A DNA stretch of 64,000 nt from Paeniglutamicibacter kerguelensis (GCF_017876535.1 NZ_JAGIOF010000001.1:620001-684000), one strand, 5' to 3'; positions 16,260 through 25,964 are shown, counted from the stretch's first letter. The notes: generated by a model from the sequence alone, not told the origin. Numbers and translations: made by a program.

Positions 16260-17254
16260 GTAAATCCCAACCCCATTCCGGCCCCAAGAACCCGGGTCGC
16301 TTCGGGCTTGTCTACCTCTTGGCAGCAGTTCTGGCCGGCTTGGTCATGCCCATTCAAAGCCGAGTCAACGGAGCCTTGGGCATACACCTGGGTGACCCCG
16401 TTGCTGCGTCTTTGGTCAGCTTCACCACCGGGTTGCTTTTGTTGATCGTGATTTCGCTCGTGGTGCCCGGCGCGCGCGCGGGTGCCAAAATGATCCCCGT
16501 GGCGCTGCGCGAACGCCGGTTCCCGCGCTGGTACCTGGCAGCCGGCGGAGTTGGTGCCCTCGTGGTTTTTTCGCAGACCTTGACGGTGCCGCTGGTTGGC
16601 GTCGCGCTGTTCACGGTATCGATCGTGACCGGGCAGACCATGGGTTCCATGTTTGTTGACCTCATCGGATTCGGCCCCGGCGGGCGCAGGAAAATCAACG
16701 CGCTGCGGGCCATTGCTGCGGCTTTCACGATCGTGGGCGTGGTGTGGGCAGTGAGCCCCCGGTTGGAAACCTCCGGCTCGGTGACGGCCCTGCTGCTGCC
16801 GCTTCTGATTCCGCTGGTGGTCGGGTTCCTCATGGGATTCCAGGCCGCAATGAATGGCGTGCAATCGCAGGTCTACGGGACACCCGTGGCAGCAACGCTG
16901 GTGAATTTCACCGTGGGTGCGTTCCTGCTGGGAATCGCCCTGCTCATCCGGTTGCCGTTCGCCGGGGCTCCCGACTCGCTGCCCACGCAGTGGTGGTACT
17001 ACCTGGGCGGCCCGCTGGGCTGCGTGTTCATTGGTCTTTCGGCCTACCTGGTCAAGCACCTGGGCGTCTTGCTCACCGGGTTGGGCATGATCGGCGGGCA
17101 ACTCGTCGGTTCGTTGCTCATTGACCTGGTTCTTCCCGCTCCCGGCGCCTTGGTCAATGCCGCGACCATTGGCGGCACGCTGCTGACCCTGGCCGCCGTC
17201 GGATTGGCTTCGCTGGCCGGAAGCAAGAGTCCGAAACCCCGGGCCACGCGCTGA
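16256..17254 (+). CDS. DMT-superfamily (YdcZ/EamA-like) transporter, second of tandem pair
   Basis: 332 residues from GTG 16256 that overlaps the upstream stop as GTGA; ATG at 16211 or 16235 would also be in frame but lies inside the upstream gene. Same two-half layout of about ten helices with VMPIQSRVNGALG and MGFQAAMNGVQSQVYG as the repeat signatures. The pair is likely a duplicated gene that may act as a heteromeric transporter; this is inference. Confidence 0.8.
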   Translation: MSKSQPHSGPKNPGRFGLVYLLAAVLAGLVMPIQSRVNGALGIHLGDPVAASLVSFTTGLLLLIVISLVVPGARAGAKMIPVALRERRFPRWYLAAGGVGALVVFSQTLTVPLVGVALFTVSIVTGQTMGSMFVDLIGFGPGGRRKINALRAIAAAFTIVGVVWAVSPRLETSGSVTALLLPLLIPLVVGFLMGFQAAMNGVQSQVYGTPVAATLVNFTVGAFLLGIALLIRLPFAGAPDSLPTQWWYYLGGPLGCVFIGLSAYLVKHLGVLLTGLGMIGGQLVGSLLIDLVLPAPGALVNAATIGGTLLTLAAVGLASLAGSKSPKPRATR

Positions 17255-17439
17255 CATCAATTTCTCGCCCCGCAAGGCGAAATCCCGAAGGCATGCAAGG
17301 CGCCCGGCCAGTGCCCAACGTCATGATTTGGCCCCGGCGGAAACACTCTGGCGCGGGGACGTATTCACGTTAGGCTTAGTGAGTATGTTTTTCGCCCTAC
17401 GGACCGCAACCAGCGGCCTCGTGAATCATTGGAGTTGTT

Positions 17440-18825
17440 ATGGCGCCTCAGTCCAAGCTCGATCAAGTCATCTCCCTCGCCAAGCGGCGCGGCTTCGTTT
17501 TCCAGGCCGGTGAGATCTACGGTGGCTCCCGTTCGGCATGGGACTACGGACCCCTGGGTACCGAGCTGAAGGAAAACATCAAGCGCGAATGGTGGCAGAC
17601 CTTCGTGCGCGGGCGCGAGGACATGGTGGGCCTCGATTCCTCCATCATCCTGCCCAAGGCCGTCTGGGAAGCCTCGGGCCACGTCGCGACGTTCACCGAC
17701 CCGCTGGTCGAGTGCACCTCCTGCCACAAGCGCCACCGCGAGGACCACCTCATTGAGGCCTTCGTCGCCAAGAAGAAGCGCCAGCCCGTCGACGGCATGA
17801 GCGAAATCGCTTGCCCCGACTGCGGCACCAAGGGCCAGTTCACCGAACCGCAGCTCTTCTCCGGTCTGGTCAAGACGTTCCTCGGCCCGGTCGATTCCGC
17901 CGCTGGCATGCACTTCATGCGCCCGGAAACCGCGCAGGGCATCTTCGTGAACTTCAACAACGTGCTCACCGCCTCGCGCAAGAAGCCGCCGTTCGGCATC
18001 GGCCAGATCGGCAAGGCCTTCCGCAACGAGATCACCCCGGGCAACTTCATCTTCCGCACCCGCGAGTTCGAGCAGATGGAAATTGAGTTCTTCACCGCAC
18101 CCGAGGACGCCCCGGCGTTCTTCGACAAGTGGGTCGAGGACTGCTGGGCATGGTTCCTGGACCTGGGCATCAGCGAAGAGAACCTGCGCCGCTTCGACGT
18201 TCCGGAGGACGAGCGTGCGCACTACTCGGCCGGCACCATCGACTTCGAGTACCGCTTCGGCTTCCAGGGCTCCGAGTGGGGCGAGCTCATGGGCGTCGCC
18301 AACCGCACCGACTACGACCTGACCAGCCACTCCAAGGGCTCGGGCACGGAACTGTCCTACTTCAACCAGGCCACGGGCGAACGCTTCACCCCGTACGTGA
18401 TCGAGCCGTCCTTCGGCCTGACCCGTTCGATGATGGCCTTCCTGGTTGACGCCTACGTCGAGGACGAGGCCCCGAACGCCAAGGGCGGGGTAGACAAGCG
18501 CACCGTGCTGAAGCTCGATCCGCGCCTGGCCCCGGTCAAGGCCGCGGTGCTGCCGCTCTCGCGCAACGAGGACCTGTCCCCGAAGGCCAAGGCCCTTGCC
18601 GCCGAGCTGCGCAAGAGCTGGAACATCGACTTCGACGACGCCGGAGCCATCGGCCGCCGCTACCGCCGACAGGATGAGATCGGCACCCCGTTCTGCATCA
18701 CCGTCGACTTCGACACCCTCGAGGACCAGGCCGTGACCATCCGCGAGCGCGACACCATGACGCAGGAACGCGTGGCACTGGACCAGGTGCGCAGCTACCT
18801 GGCCGAGCGCCTCAACGGAGCCTAG
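17440..18825 (+). CDS. glyS: glycyl-tRNA synthetase, single-chain alpha2 type
   Basis: 461 residues, the usual actinobacterial length. Class II synthetase that charges tRNA-Gly. N-terminal [20 protein letters not shown] (motif 1 region), zinc-binding cysteines in CTSCHKRH and CPDCG (about 91 and 126), motif 2 [19 protein letters not shown] near 190, motif 3 [13 protein letters not shown] near 325, and a C-terminal anticodon-binding domain from about 360. Start ATG 17440 with GGAG 8 bases upstream. The GNAT gene begins 4 bases after the stop. I see no T-box in the 185-base leader region. Confidence 0.97.
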   Translation: MAPQSKLDQVISLAKRRGFVFQAGEIYGGSRSAWDYGPLGTELKENIKREWWQTFVRGREDMVGLDSSIILPKAVWEASGHVATFTDPLVECTSCHKRHREDHLIEAFVAKKKRQPVDGMSEIACPDCGTKGQFTEPQLFSGLVKTFLGPVDSAAGMHFMRPETAQGIFVNFNNVLTASRKKPPFGIGQIGKAFRNEITPGNFIFRTREFEQMEIEFFTAPEDAPAFFDKWVEDCWAWFLDLGISEENLRRFDVPEDERAHYSAGTIDFEYRFGFQGSEWGELMGVANRTDYDLTSHSKGSGTELSYFNQATGERFTPYVIEPSFGLTRSMMAFLVDAYVEDEAPNAKGGVDKRTVLKLDPRLAPVKAAVLPLSRNEDLSPKAKALAAELRKSWNIDFDDAGAIGRRYRRQDEIGTPFCITVDFDTLEDQAVTIRERDTMTQERVALDQVRSYLAERLNGA

Positions 18826-18829
18826 TCAC

Positions 18830-19747
18830 ATGGCCGAGCTTGAATTCCGGCCCTGGCGGGACGGGGACGATTTGGCGTTGCTGGAAATCTTCGGCGACCC
18901 GGCGTCCCCGCACGCGCACCAGGACCGCACCATGTTCCGTGCCGACTCGGACGCGCCGTTCGGGCGTTGCCTGGTGGCCATGGACCAGGGCATCGCTGTT
19001 GCCGCGGGCGTCGTCTTTGCCTCGACGCTGCACCCGCAGCGCCTGTGGCTGTATGTGGAAGTCGCCCGCGAACACCGCCGCACCGGGGTCGGCACCGAGC
19101 TGGTTCAGCGCCTGCGCGCGCTGATCCCGGCCGGGCAGACCACGGAGCTGAAGTCCCGCTACACGCGGACCGCCGGGACCGACGCCGCCGCGGCGGCGGG
19201 GTTCTGCGAGTCCCTGGGCATGAGTCAGATCCAGGTGGCGCGCGATGTCATCATCGAACCCGGGGGCCTGGCGCTCCCGGTCTTCGACGACGACGGGCTG
19301 ACCCTGGAGGACATCGCCACCGGTTCGGTGGAGCTGACCAAGCTGGTCGTCGAGTTCTACAACGCGACCCACCAGTGGGACGAGGCGGAGATGACGCTTG
19401 GCGGCGCCCAGAAGATGCTGCTCGACGATGCCACCGGCGCGCAGGGCGCCATCGTGCTGCGCGACAAGCCCAAGGCGCAGGGCGGGAAGATCCTGTCCTT
19501 CGCCATCAGCTACACCCCGGCGCGCGTGGATGCGCCCGCCGACGTGTTGCTGGGCTGGAACCCGGAGCTCAGCGAGGAGGAATCGGCCGAGCCGATCCGC
19601 GGCATGCTGGCCATGCTGGTGCACCAGTACCCGGTGAAGCTGGAGGTCGACGAATCGATGGTCGTGCTTTCCTCGCTGGTCGACGTGCTGATCGGGGCGG
19701 ACCACGCCACTGTCATTTCGACCACGACGATCGTGGCCACCGCGTAG
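18830..19747 (+). CDS. GNAT-family N-acetyltransferase
   Basis: 305 residues. The acetyl-CoA loop EHRRTGVGTELVQRL is near residues 84-98 in an N-terminal GNAT domain; the C-terminal half looks like a second, degenerate GNAT-like domain, giving the double-GNAT layout known from actinobacteria. Starts 4 bases after glyS, hence co-transcribed, but no functional tie is known. Its last ten codons (ISTTTIVATA) recur almost identically at 24185-24220. Confidence 0.8.
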   Translation: MAELEFRPWRDGDDLALLEIFGDPASPHAHQDRTMFRADSDAPFGRCLVAMDQGIAVAAGVVFASTLHPQRLWLYVEVAREHRRTGVGTELVQRLRALIPAGQTTELKSRYTRTAGTDAAAAAGFCESLGMSQIQVARDVIIEPGGLALPVFDDDGLTLEDIATGSVELTKLVVEFYNATHQWDEAEMTLGGAQKMLLDDATGAQGAIVLRDKPKAQGGKILSFAISYTPARVDAPADVLLGWNPELSEEESAEPIRGMLAMLVHQYPVKLEVDESMVVLSSLVDVLIGADHATVISTTTIVATA

Positions 19748-19802
19748 CCAGAGTGCAACGACGCCGTTGTTGTTTGCGGGAGCCGGTCCCCAACATGGGG
19801 AA

Positions 19803-19845
19803 GGGGCCCTTGCACCCGGGAACTCATCCCGGGTGCAAGGGCCCC
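19803..19845. terminator. bidirectional hairpin between convergent genes
   Basis: An 18-bp perfect stem: GGGGCCCTTGCACCCGGG (19803-19820) with CCCGGGTGCAAGGGCCCC (19828-19845). It lies between the GNAT gene and the convergent GH101 gene; no long T-tract. Confidence 0.8.
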
Positions 19846-19865
19846 AACCGCGTGGTCGCAATCGC

Positions 19866-22800
19866 CTACTTGCAGGTGAACTTGGCGTCGGCCCAGTCCG
19901 CGTGGTCGTTGCCGTTGCCATCCCCGGCGACGTCGGCCACCAGATCCACGTACTCGGCGCCGGTGATGTCGGCGCTCAGCCCGAAGGTCTCACTGGTTGC
20001 CCGCATCACCGGGGAGCCGGCGACGGACTTGCCGTCGGCCCGCACGGTGAAGCCGACCGAGCCCAGGGTCTTCTGCGCATCGTCGATCCCGACCTGCGCC
20101 GTGAAGGAGCTGCACTTGCCGCCCGTGTAGTAGCGCACGGTGCTGGGTGCGTGCGCGCCCAGGCCCTTGGGGTAGACGACCCCGTTCAGGGTGATGGGCG
20201 GACCGTCGCCCTGCCCGTTTTCGCCGTTGGCCTTGTCTTTCTCCACCGGGCCCCAGCCGTTGTCCGCGCTGACCCACTGGTGGTCGCTGGCATAGACGGT
20301 GCCCGCGGGCGGTGCCGGAAGCGTGTAGACGGCCACGTCGTCGGACACCGTGCGCGTCCCCACCGGATCGGCCGTGGTGGTGTAGCTCGCGGTGGTGCCG
20401 ACGGTGTAGTCGCCGTCCGCGGACGCCGGGGGCACCACGGTCCAGGTGGTTTCCAGCTTCTGGCCCGGCGCCAGCGTGGAGGCGGTGTTCGCGGTCTTTG
20501 CCGTGGCGCTCCAGCCCTCGGGAAGCTTGAGGGCGACCTTGAGGTCCTTGATGTCCGCCGGCTCGTCGCTGGTGAACGTCGTGGTGAACGTGTTGTCCTG
20601 GTCCTGCTTGATCACGTCGCCTTCCAGCTCAACGGCGACCTGGCCGCAGGCGGGAATGCTTTCCGCCTTGCCAAGGTCCTCGATCAGCAGGTTGTCCAGG
20701 GAGAAGTCGGCCTCAGAGTTGCCGCCGACGCGTTCGAGTCCCACCCAGGTGTCGCCGCAACCGCCGGCCACGATGGTGTCCTTGAACCGGGCGGTGTCCA
20801 ACTGGCGCGGCAACGCCTTGCCTTGGGTCTTGACCGTGCCGTTGGCAGAAGCGTAGCCACCGACCCAGTTGTATTCGCCCGCGAGGGCGTTCTGGTAGTC
20901 GAAGCTGACCCGGTACTCGTGGCCCGGCGTCATGGGGACCGTGTAGTTGGAGGTCCGGTACACCAGACCCGGGCCGCCGTTGGGGCCCTTGTTCTCGGCG
21001 TGGGACTTCAGTGACCATGTGCCGTCGATGACGTCGTCGGTTGCCTTCGAGTTCCAGCCGGACTGCGTGTAGGGCGCATTGAGTTCCGCCAGGTGGGTGC
21101 GGGGGTCGGTGGACCCGCCGGCATCGCCCTTTTCAAAGGGGCCCCAGCCCTGGTCGATGTCCTCGAAATCCTCGGAGATGACGCCGGTGGTGGCCACCTT
21201 TGAGGTGGACGCGACCCGCACGTCGTCGATGCGGACCTTGGCCGCACCCTCGCCGGCAGCGATGCGCAGCGTGGGGGTGGCCGATTTTTCCACGTCGACG
21301 AGCACGCGCAGGCGCTGGAAATTGGTGCCGTGCTTCTCGTCGGCGGCGACGTAGTTGGTGGCCCGTGAGCTGCGGACGGTGTTGGCTGCGGATTCGACGC
21401 CCTTGCCCTCGACGGACAGGGTCGTCTCCCGGGTCGCTCCCGGTTCCACCTCGACCCACGCGCTGACCGAGTAGGTCCCCGGTTCCAGCTTTCCCAGCCG
21501 CTGGGTGATGGCCGAGCGGCCCTTGCCCAGCACCGCATAGGTGTGGCCCTTGGCGTTGCGCTCGGTGGTTGCCGAGCCGGAGGGATCCCAGGCCTTGAGG
21601 GAGCCGGCATTGAAGCCGGGATCCGCGACAGGGGTTCCCTCGCCGAATTCGGCCTTCTGCGGCAGGACCTTGCGGGCGTCGCCCACCAGCACGTAGGGCT
21701 GGCCGGCTTCGGCGCTCAGCGTGACCTTGCCCTTGCTGGCCCGCGGCTGGCCGACCAGTTCACGGCCGGTGTCGTTGAGCTTGTACAGCTTGTAGCCGCC
21801 GTTCTGGCGGAAGCGCTCAGGCAGCGTCCAGGTGGAGGTGCCGCCCTTGGCGCTGTAGTGGTAGAGCTTGCCCGGTTCCTTGCCGCTGGCGTCGAAGGTG
21901 CCATCCGCGGCCCATGGCAGTAGGTAGGTGTCCCCGCGCAGCACCTCGGCACCTCCGTCGGTGATGACCCGGTCCGCCGCCGAGGTCCCGGTGACGGAAA
22001 TGCCGCCGGTGAGGTCGATCCGGTCCTTCTCCCACTTCATGATTTCCTGCTGCTGCAGGTACTTGGCCGGGAGGTTCTTTCTCCAGATGTTTTGGTAGAA
22101 GGCGTTGTAGTCGGTCTGCCCGGTCCAGCCTTCCCACTCGACGATGTTGGCGTTGCCGAGCAGCGGGTGCGGGTTCCAGGTGTCCTTCTGCGAGTTGAGC
22201 GCAAAGCGGATGATCTCCGAGTTGACGCCCTTGTTGTTGGATCCGCCGTACTTTTCGTCGGTGGCCCAGTGGGACCACGTGTTGTTCCGGTCCAGCGAGT
22301 GGGCCCACTCTGAGCTGACCCTGAAGCCGTTCTTGACGAGTTCCTTCTGCAGGCGCTCGGCCAGCCAGCCGTACTGGTAATAGACATCGACGTAGACCAT
22401 GTCCAGGTTCTCGTCGGTCTGCTCGCGGAACTTCTTGATGCGGTCGGCGAGGTTTCCGGTGAGGATGTCCTTGCGCTGGTTGATGTAGTAGGACTGGTCC
22501 AGCCAGCTCCAGCCCTTGGCCTTCGGGTCCACGAGGTCATCGGAGAAGAACTTTGATTCCGGGTAGGCCTCGGTCTGGTTGATGTGGACGCCATAGGAGG
22601 CGTTCCACTTCTTGCTGGCCTCCAGGAGCTGGTTCAGGTCCTTCAGGCCGCCGGCGCGGGTGTTGTAGTTGTCTGCGAAATCAGTGTTGGCCGAATCATG
22701 TCCCTCGTTGCCGAACCCCTTCAGGATGGCCGACTGGCCGAGTCCGTCGGTGGCCAGCGCGATGCGCTTGGTGTCATCCAGGGTGCGCAGGAACGGGTGC

Positions 22801-23768
22801 GTGGCCTGGGACGCAAAGTTGAACGGGATGCGCTGGACTACCTTGTCCTTGACGTCGCCGCTCCTGTTCGGGAGCACCGCGATGTCGCGCAGGGCGATGG
22901 CCGCGTCCTGCCAGTTGACCGAGTCGTCGCCGTTGGCGTCCGCGGTGATCTTCACCTTGGACCACGGCAGCTCCTCGGTCTCGTTCGACTCGTTGGCGCG
23001 GTAGAGCCAGTCGCCGCTGGAGATGCCGACGCGCACGTGCTCGCCGTCTTTCACGGCCTGGCGCTGGAATCGGCCCTGGCTGCGGTATCCGGAGCCGGCG
23101 GACGTGTCATACAAGGAGTTTGATTCCAGCGCGGCCGCAAGCTCTCCGGTGGTGGCCAGCGCGAATGCCGACTCCTTCGGAGCGGCGTCGACGGGGGTGG
23201 AATCCGTGACGTTCGTGAAGGTGTCCCCGGTTTTCGCACGGTCCACGGAGAGATTGGCCGTGGCGACCTGTGCACCGGAGCTGGTCGAGGACACGCTCAC
23301 CAGGTTGTTCCCGGGGATGCCCAAGGTACGGATCTTGGTGGCGGTGCCGTCGGTGATGCCCGTGACGCGGAACGTCATGACGGAGTCCTCGACGCTGATT
23401 CGCGCGTCGATGACCGCGCCGGGAATGCCTGGAATGGTGATCCGATAGTCCATCGTCGAGTGGCCCGCGGGCGTCGAGGTCACGTCGACCTTGTGCGTCT
23501 CGCCGTTGACCTTGATGGCCTTGATCGGTGTGGTGCTTCCGTCGACGGATGCCAATGTGGCCGCCTCGGTGTACTTGAGAACCTGCGGGAAGTCGCGCGA
23601 GACCGTGACCTTGAGTTCCTTCGACGAAATGGTGCCCGTTGATCCCTCGGGGGTCTGCGGCAGGGCCATTGCGCCGGTCATGCCGAGGGGGACAAGCGCG
23701 GATGCCGCGATGGCTCCGATTGCTGTCAGGGCGACGGCCCTTCGAGTCTTTCTTGGTGAACTTCGCAT
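19866..23768 (-). CDS. secreted GH101 endo-alpha-N-acetylgalactosaminidase
   Basis: 1300 residues from ATG 23768, which has AAGGAG 6 bases upstream; an earlier in-frame start adds only 12 residues. Order: signal peptide (about 1-36), N-terminal beta-sandwich, TIM-barrel catalytic core with GHDSANTDFADNY near 355-367, nucleophile candidate in LDMVYVDVYYQYG near 457 and acid/base Glu in VSSEWAHSLDRN near 486, beta-sandwich, galactose-binding-like modules, a NEW3-like Ig module near 1050-1150, and a C-terminal NPCBM domain (GAHAPSTVRYY). GH101 enzymes release Gal-beta-1,3-GalNAc from O-glycoproteins. No LPXTG anchor, so freely secreted. Monocistronic. Confidence 0.93.
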   Translation of the reverse strand: MRSSPRKTRRAVALTAIGAIAASALVPLGMTGAMALPQTPEGSTGTISSKELKVTVSRDFPQVLKYTEAATLASVDGSTTPIKAIKVNGETHKVDVTSTPAGHSTMDYRITIPGIPGAVIDARISVEDSVMTFRVTGITDGTATKIRTLGIPGNNLVSVSSTSSGAQVATANLSVDRAKTGDTFTNVTDSTPVDAAPKESAFALATTGELAAALESNSLYDTSAGSGYRSQGRFQRQAVKDGEHVRVGISSGDWLYRANESNETEELPWSKVKITADANGDDSVNWQDAAIALRDIAVLPNRSGDVKDKVVQRIPFNFASQATHPFLRTLDDTKRIALATDGLGQSAILKGFGNEGHDSANTDFADNYNTRAGGLKDLNQLLEASKKWNASYGVHINQTEAYPESKFFSDDLVDPKAKGWSWLDQSYYINQRKDILTGNLADRIKKFREQTDENLDMVYVDVYYQYGWLAERLQKELVKNGFRVSSEWAHSLDRNNTWSHWATDEKYGGSNNKGVNSEIIRFALNSQKDTWNPHPLLGNANIVEWEGWTGQTDYNAFYQNIWRKNLPAKYLQQQEIMKWEKDRIDLTGGISVTGTSAADRVITDGGAEVLRGDTYLLPWAADGTFDASGKEPGKLYHYSAKGGTSTWTLPERFRQNGGYKLYKLNDTGRELVGQPRASKGKVTLSAEAGQPYVLVGDARKVLPQKAEFGEGTPVADPGFNAGSLKAWDPSGSATTERNAKGHTYAVLGKGRSAITQRLGKLEPGTYSVSAWVEVEPGATRETTLSVEGKGVESAANTVRSSRATNYVAADEKHGTNFQRLRVLVDVEKSATPTLRIAAGEGAAKVRIDDVRVASTSKVATTGVISEDFEDIDQGWGPFEKGDAGGSTDPRTHLAELNAPYTQSGWNSKATDDVIDGTWSLKSHAENKGPNGGPGLVYRTSNYTVPMTPGHEYRVSFDYQNALAGEYNWVGGYASANGTVKTQGKALPRQLDTARFKDTIVAGGCGDTWVGLERVGGNSEADFSLDNLLIEDLGKAESIPACGQVAVELEGDVIKQDQDNTFTTTFTSDEPADIKDLKVALKLPEGWSATAKTANTASTLAPGQKLETTWTVVPPASADGDYTVGTTASYTTTADPVGTRTVSDDVAVYTLPAPPAGTVYASDHQWVSADNGWGPVEKDKANGENGQGDGPPITLNGVVYPKGLGAHAPSTVRYYTGGKCSSFTAQVGIDDAQKTLGSVGFTVRADGKSVAGSPVMRATSETFGLSADITGAEYVDLVADVAGDGNGNDHADWADAKFTCK

Positions 23769-24184
23769 CGTGCTCCTTGTTGATTGCGAGCGGTCCAGGC
23801 CCACACGACGTCCCCAACCAACGCGGTGCCAAACCGTACGGCCATGTTATGGATAACAACCAAAGTGTGGCACGGGTCATGCTTGCGGGTAAAGCAAATC
23901 GCAAAGAATGCTTAGTTTCAGTACTTTTGTACACATTGACAATATTGTGATCCATATCAACGAGTTGATCGCAGTCGTGGCTCGGCGGTGCTGCGGGTTG
24001 CAACTTCCCTGGGCAGTTCTTGACCTGCAGCCCATGCCGGCAGCAACAAGCGACGAAGGCGAAGGCAATCTCCACGACAACGACCGCTGCGGGGAGGGAG
24101 CATGTGCGATGCTCTGCGTTGAGTTGTATCGGGGGCCAACTCGGTCCGCGGTTCGGTGACGAATCGGGCGCGAATCAAATCACG

Positions 24185-24220
24185 GCCATTTCGACAACCA
24201 CGATCGTGGCCACGGCGTAG
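24185..24220 (+). repeat. copy of the GNAT gene 3' end
   Basis: These 36 bases match 19712-19747 at 32 positions, in the same frame and ending in the same TAG. Three of the four differences fall at third codon positions, and the peptide ISTTTIVATA is identical. A weaker AISTTTT copy occurs about 40 codons upstream in the same frame (near 24070). Possible remnant of a duplicated gene. Confidence 0.6.
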
Positions 24221-24252
24221 CAACGGGGGGCGGGAAAAGCCGCCGATCACGC

Positions 24253-24302
24253 AAAACGGCGCTGCCCGGACTTCCCCGCAAGGGGATCCGGGCGTCGCCG
24301 TT
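24253..24302 (-). terminator. terminator of the DUF5671-like operon
   Basis: AAAACGGCG with CTGCCCGGA on the left pairs with TCCGGGCG and CGCCGTT on the right, around a smaller inner CCCCGCAAGGGG hairpin. Located about 33 bases past the stop of the minus-strand gene at 24335, reading towards lower coordinates. Confidence 0.6.
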
Positions 24303-24334
24303 GGCGTTTTCCGTGGTTCCGCCGAGGGCGGGTG

Positions 24335-25963
24335 CTATTCCAGCTCGATGGCCCGCACCTCGCCCGGACCCTCGACGAGCAACATGATCCGCGTGGCCGT
24401 TCCTTCCACCGTGCCGATCGCCGCGGCCAGCTCTTCCTCGGTGGCCAGATAGCCGTCCCCGGCCCTGGCCAGCAGCTGGACCCGGGCACCCGTGGACTTC
24501 GCCAACGCGGCACGGAGAGACCCTGTGCCGCCGCCGGCCACCAGGACAATCGAATCCAGGCTTCCGGTCCCTTGGGCATCAGCGGATTCCAGCACCGCGC
24601 GGTCGGCGCGCCAGATGGCAAAGTGGTAAACCGAGACCAGCGCGGTGGCGGTGAGCAGCCCGACCGGTGCGCGGACCGACTCGAGCAGGCCGGAGGCCAG
24701 GCGGTCCGGTTCCAGCAGGAACTCGATGAGCCGGAACCCGGCCACCAGCAACGCAACCAGGGCGACCACGGCGCTGACGCCGAAGACCGCCACCAGGTAG
24801 ACCCTGCGCCCGCGTGGATCCGCCTGCTGCCCCGGGCGCCACGCCCGCCACCATGTCAGTGCGCCCAGCACCAGCCAGATGACCCCGGCCAGCAGCAAGC
24901 TCCGGGTGTTGTTCCCGGCCAGCGGGGGAGTCAGTGAGGCCAGCAATGCATTGACGCAGACTCCGAGCCCCGAGGCGCCCGCGGCCAGGCCAAGCCCGGA
25001 GACCACCTGGCGCGCGGCCTCCACGGTGCCGGGCGAGCGCCCGGCGAACCATGGCGGCGCGAGGCTGCAGACCATGGCGCCGGCAAGGGCCATGCCCAGT
25101 GCCAGTGGAGCGGGTGCCAGCAGCTGCAGCGACGGTCCGCGCAATGCCGCATTCCCCAGCGTGTAGAGCAGGAGTCCGGTGCCGCCCATGGTCGCCGCGC
25201 CCGCGGCCAAGACCCCCACGAGCACCAGCGCGACATCGGCGAACCCGCCGCGGACTGTCCCCATGCCCAGGTGCGTCCAATGCCACCACCACAGGGCCAG
25301 GCCGCCGGCGATCCACGGCAGCTGCGCCAGCACGCCCTGCCACCAGGGGTTGCCGATCAAGGGTGCGGGGAAGTAGACGTCAAGCACGGCGGAAAAGACG
25401 ACGGACAGTGCCGTGGCCGTGGCGGCGGCGCCAATGAGCAAGCCGTACCAGCTGCCCAGGATCCCCGGAAGATTCGGCAGGACCCGTGGCGCACGCCGGG
25501 CATCGCGCCAGATCCACTGGTGCCACCACCAGACCCCGCCCCAGACCAGGGCCCCGGCGAGGTCACGCCCCCAGCCCTCGGTGCGTCCCGAGGCCAGGTT
25601 GCCCAGCAGAGAGAACAACGCGGTGCTTCCCGCGACCAGGGCCGTGGCATACATTGCCGCAAGGTAGAGGCCCCAGGCAGGCGCCCCGGATTCGGCCGGT
25701 TGCAGCAGCCGCTTGGCCAGCGAACGCCAGAGCAGCAGCGCCAACGGGCCCGCAATGACCAGGAAGGCGATAGACCTGGCTAGGGCCGAGGTGCGGTCGG
25801 TCCCGGTCAGCGCCCCGGGCTCCAGGGCAATGGCCAGCAGCCCAGAGGCGCCCGAGGCCGCAACGGACACCAGGATGAAGAAGAGGATGTAGAGCACCAG
25901 GCGTCGCACCGTGGGCAGTGCGCCGGTGGTCCGTTCGCCCGTGGTTTGTGCGGAGGCGGCCAT
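24335..25963 (-). CDS. polytopic membrane protein, DUF5671-like
   Basis: 542 residues with about twelve hydrophobic helices. A repeated segment pattern with Trp-rich loops (WWWHQWIWRDAR and WWWHWTHLG) and RLVLYILFFILVSVAASG near the N-terminus matches the DUF5671 group of uncharacterised membrane proteins. The C-terminal 100 residues after the last helix form a soluble tail (RVQLLARAGDGYLATEEEL). Starts one base after the stop of the upstream gene at 25965, so the two form an operon. Function unknown. Confidence 0.7.
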   Translation of the reverse strand: MAASAQTTGERTTGALPTVRRLVLYILFFILVSVAASGASGLLAIALEPGALTGTDRTSALARSIAFLVIAGPLALLLWRSLAKRLLQPAESGAPAWGLYLAAMYATALVAGSTALFSLLGNLASGRTEGWGRDLAGALVWGGVWWWHQWIWRDARRAPRVLPNLPGILGSWYGLLIGAAATATALSVVFSAVLDVYFPAPLIGNPWWQGVLAQLPWIAGGLALWWWHWTHLGMGTVRGGFADVALVLVGVLAAGAATMGGTGLLLYTLGNAALRGPSLQLLAPAPLALGMALAGAMVCSLAPPWFAGRSPGTVEAARQVVSGLGLAAGASGLGVCVNALLASLTPPLAGNNTRSLLLAGVIWLVLGALTWWRAWRPGQQADPRGRRVYLVAVFGVSAVVALVALLVAGFRLIEFLLEPDRLASGLLESVRAPVGLLTATALVSVYHFAIWRADRAVLESADAQGTGSLDSIVLVAGGGTGSLRAALAKSTGARVQLLARAGDGYLATEEELAAAIGTVEGTATRIMLLVEGPGEVRAIELE

Positions 25964-25964
25964 C

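Larger units (their letters stand above)
23769..24334. other. 566-base intergenic region upstream of the GH101 gene
   Basis: Holds the GH101 control region. Short palindromes stand out: ACAATATTGT (23939-23948) and ATCAAC-GA-GTTGAT (23956-23969), in an AT-richer stretch, plausible operators. A 66-codon plus-strand frame from TTG 24020 to TAG 24218 contains the motif AISTTT twice and ends in the GNAT-like tail described at 24185. I cannot support it as a functional gene. A terminator for the next minus-strand operon follows at 24253. Confidence 0.4.

Noticed and set aside
15905..17275. 456-residue minus-strand frame over the YdcZ pair
   Set aside because: Gln/Arg/Gly/His-rich antisense shadow of two well-supported membrane proteins.
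17255..17439. Possible T-box leader before glyS
   Set aside because: No specifier loop, AGGGTGG-type antiterminator box or terminator hairpin was found.
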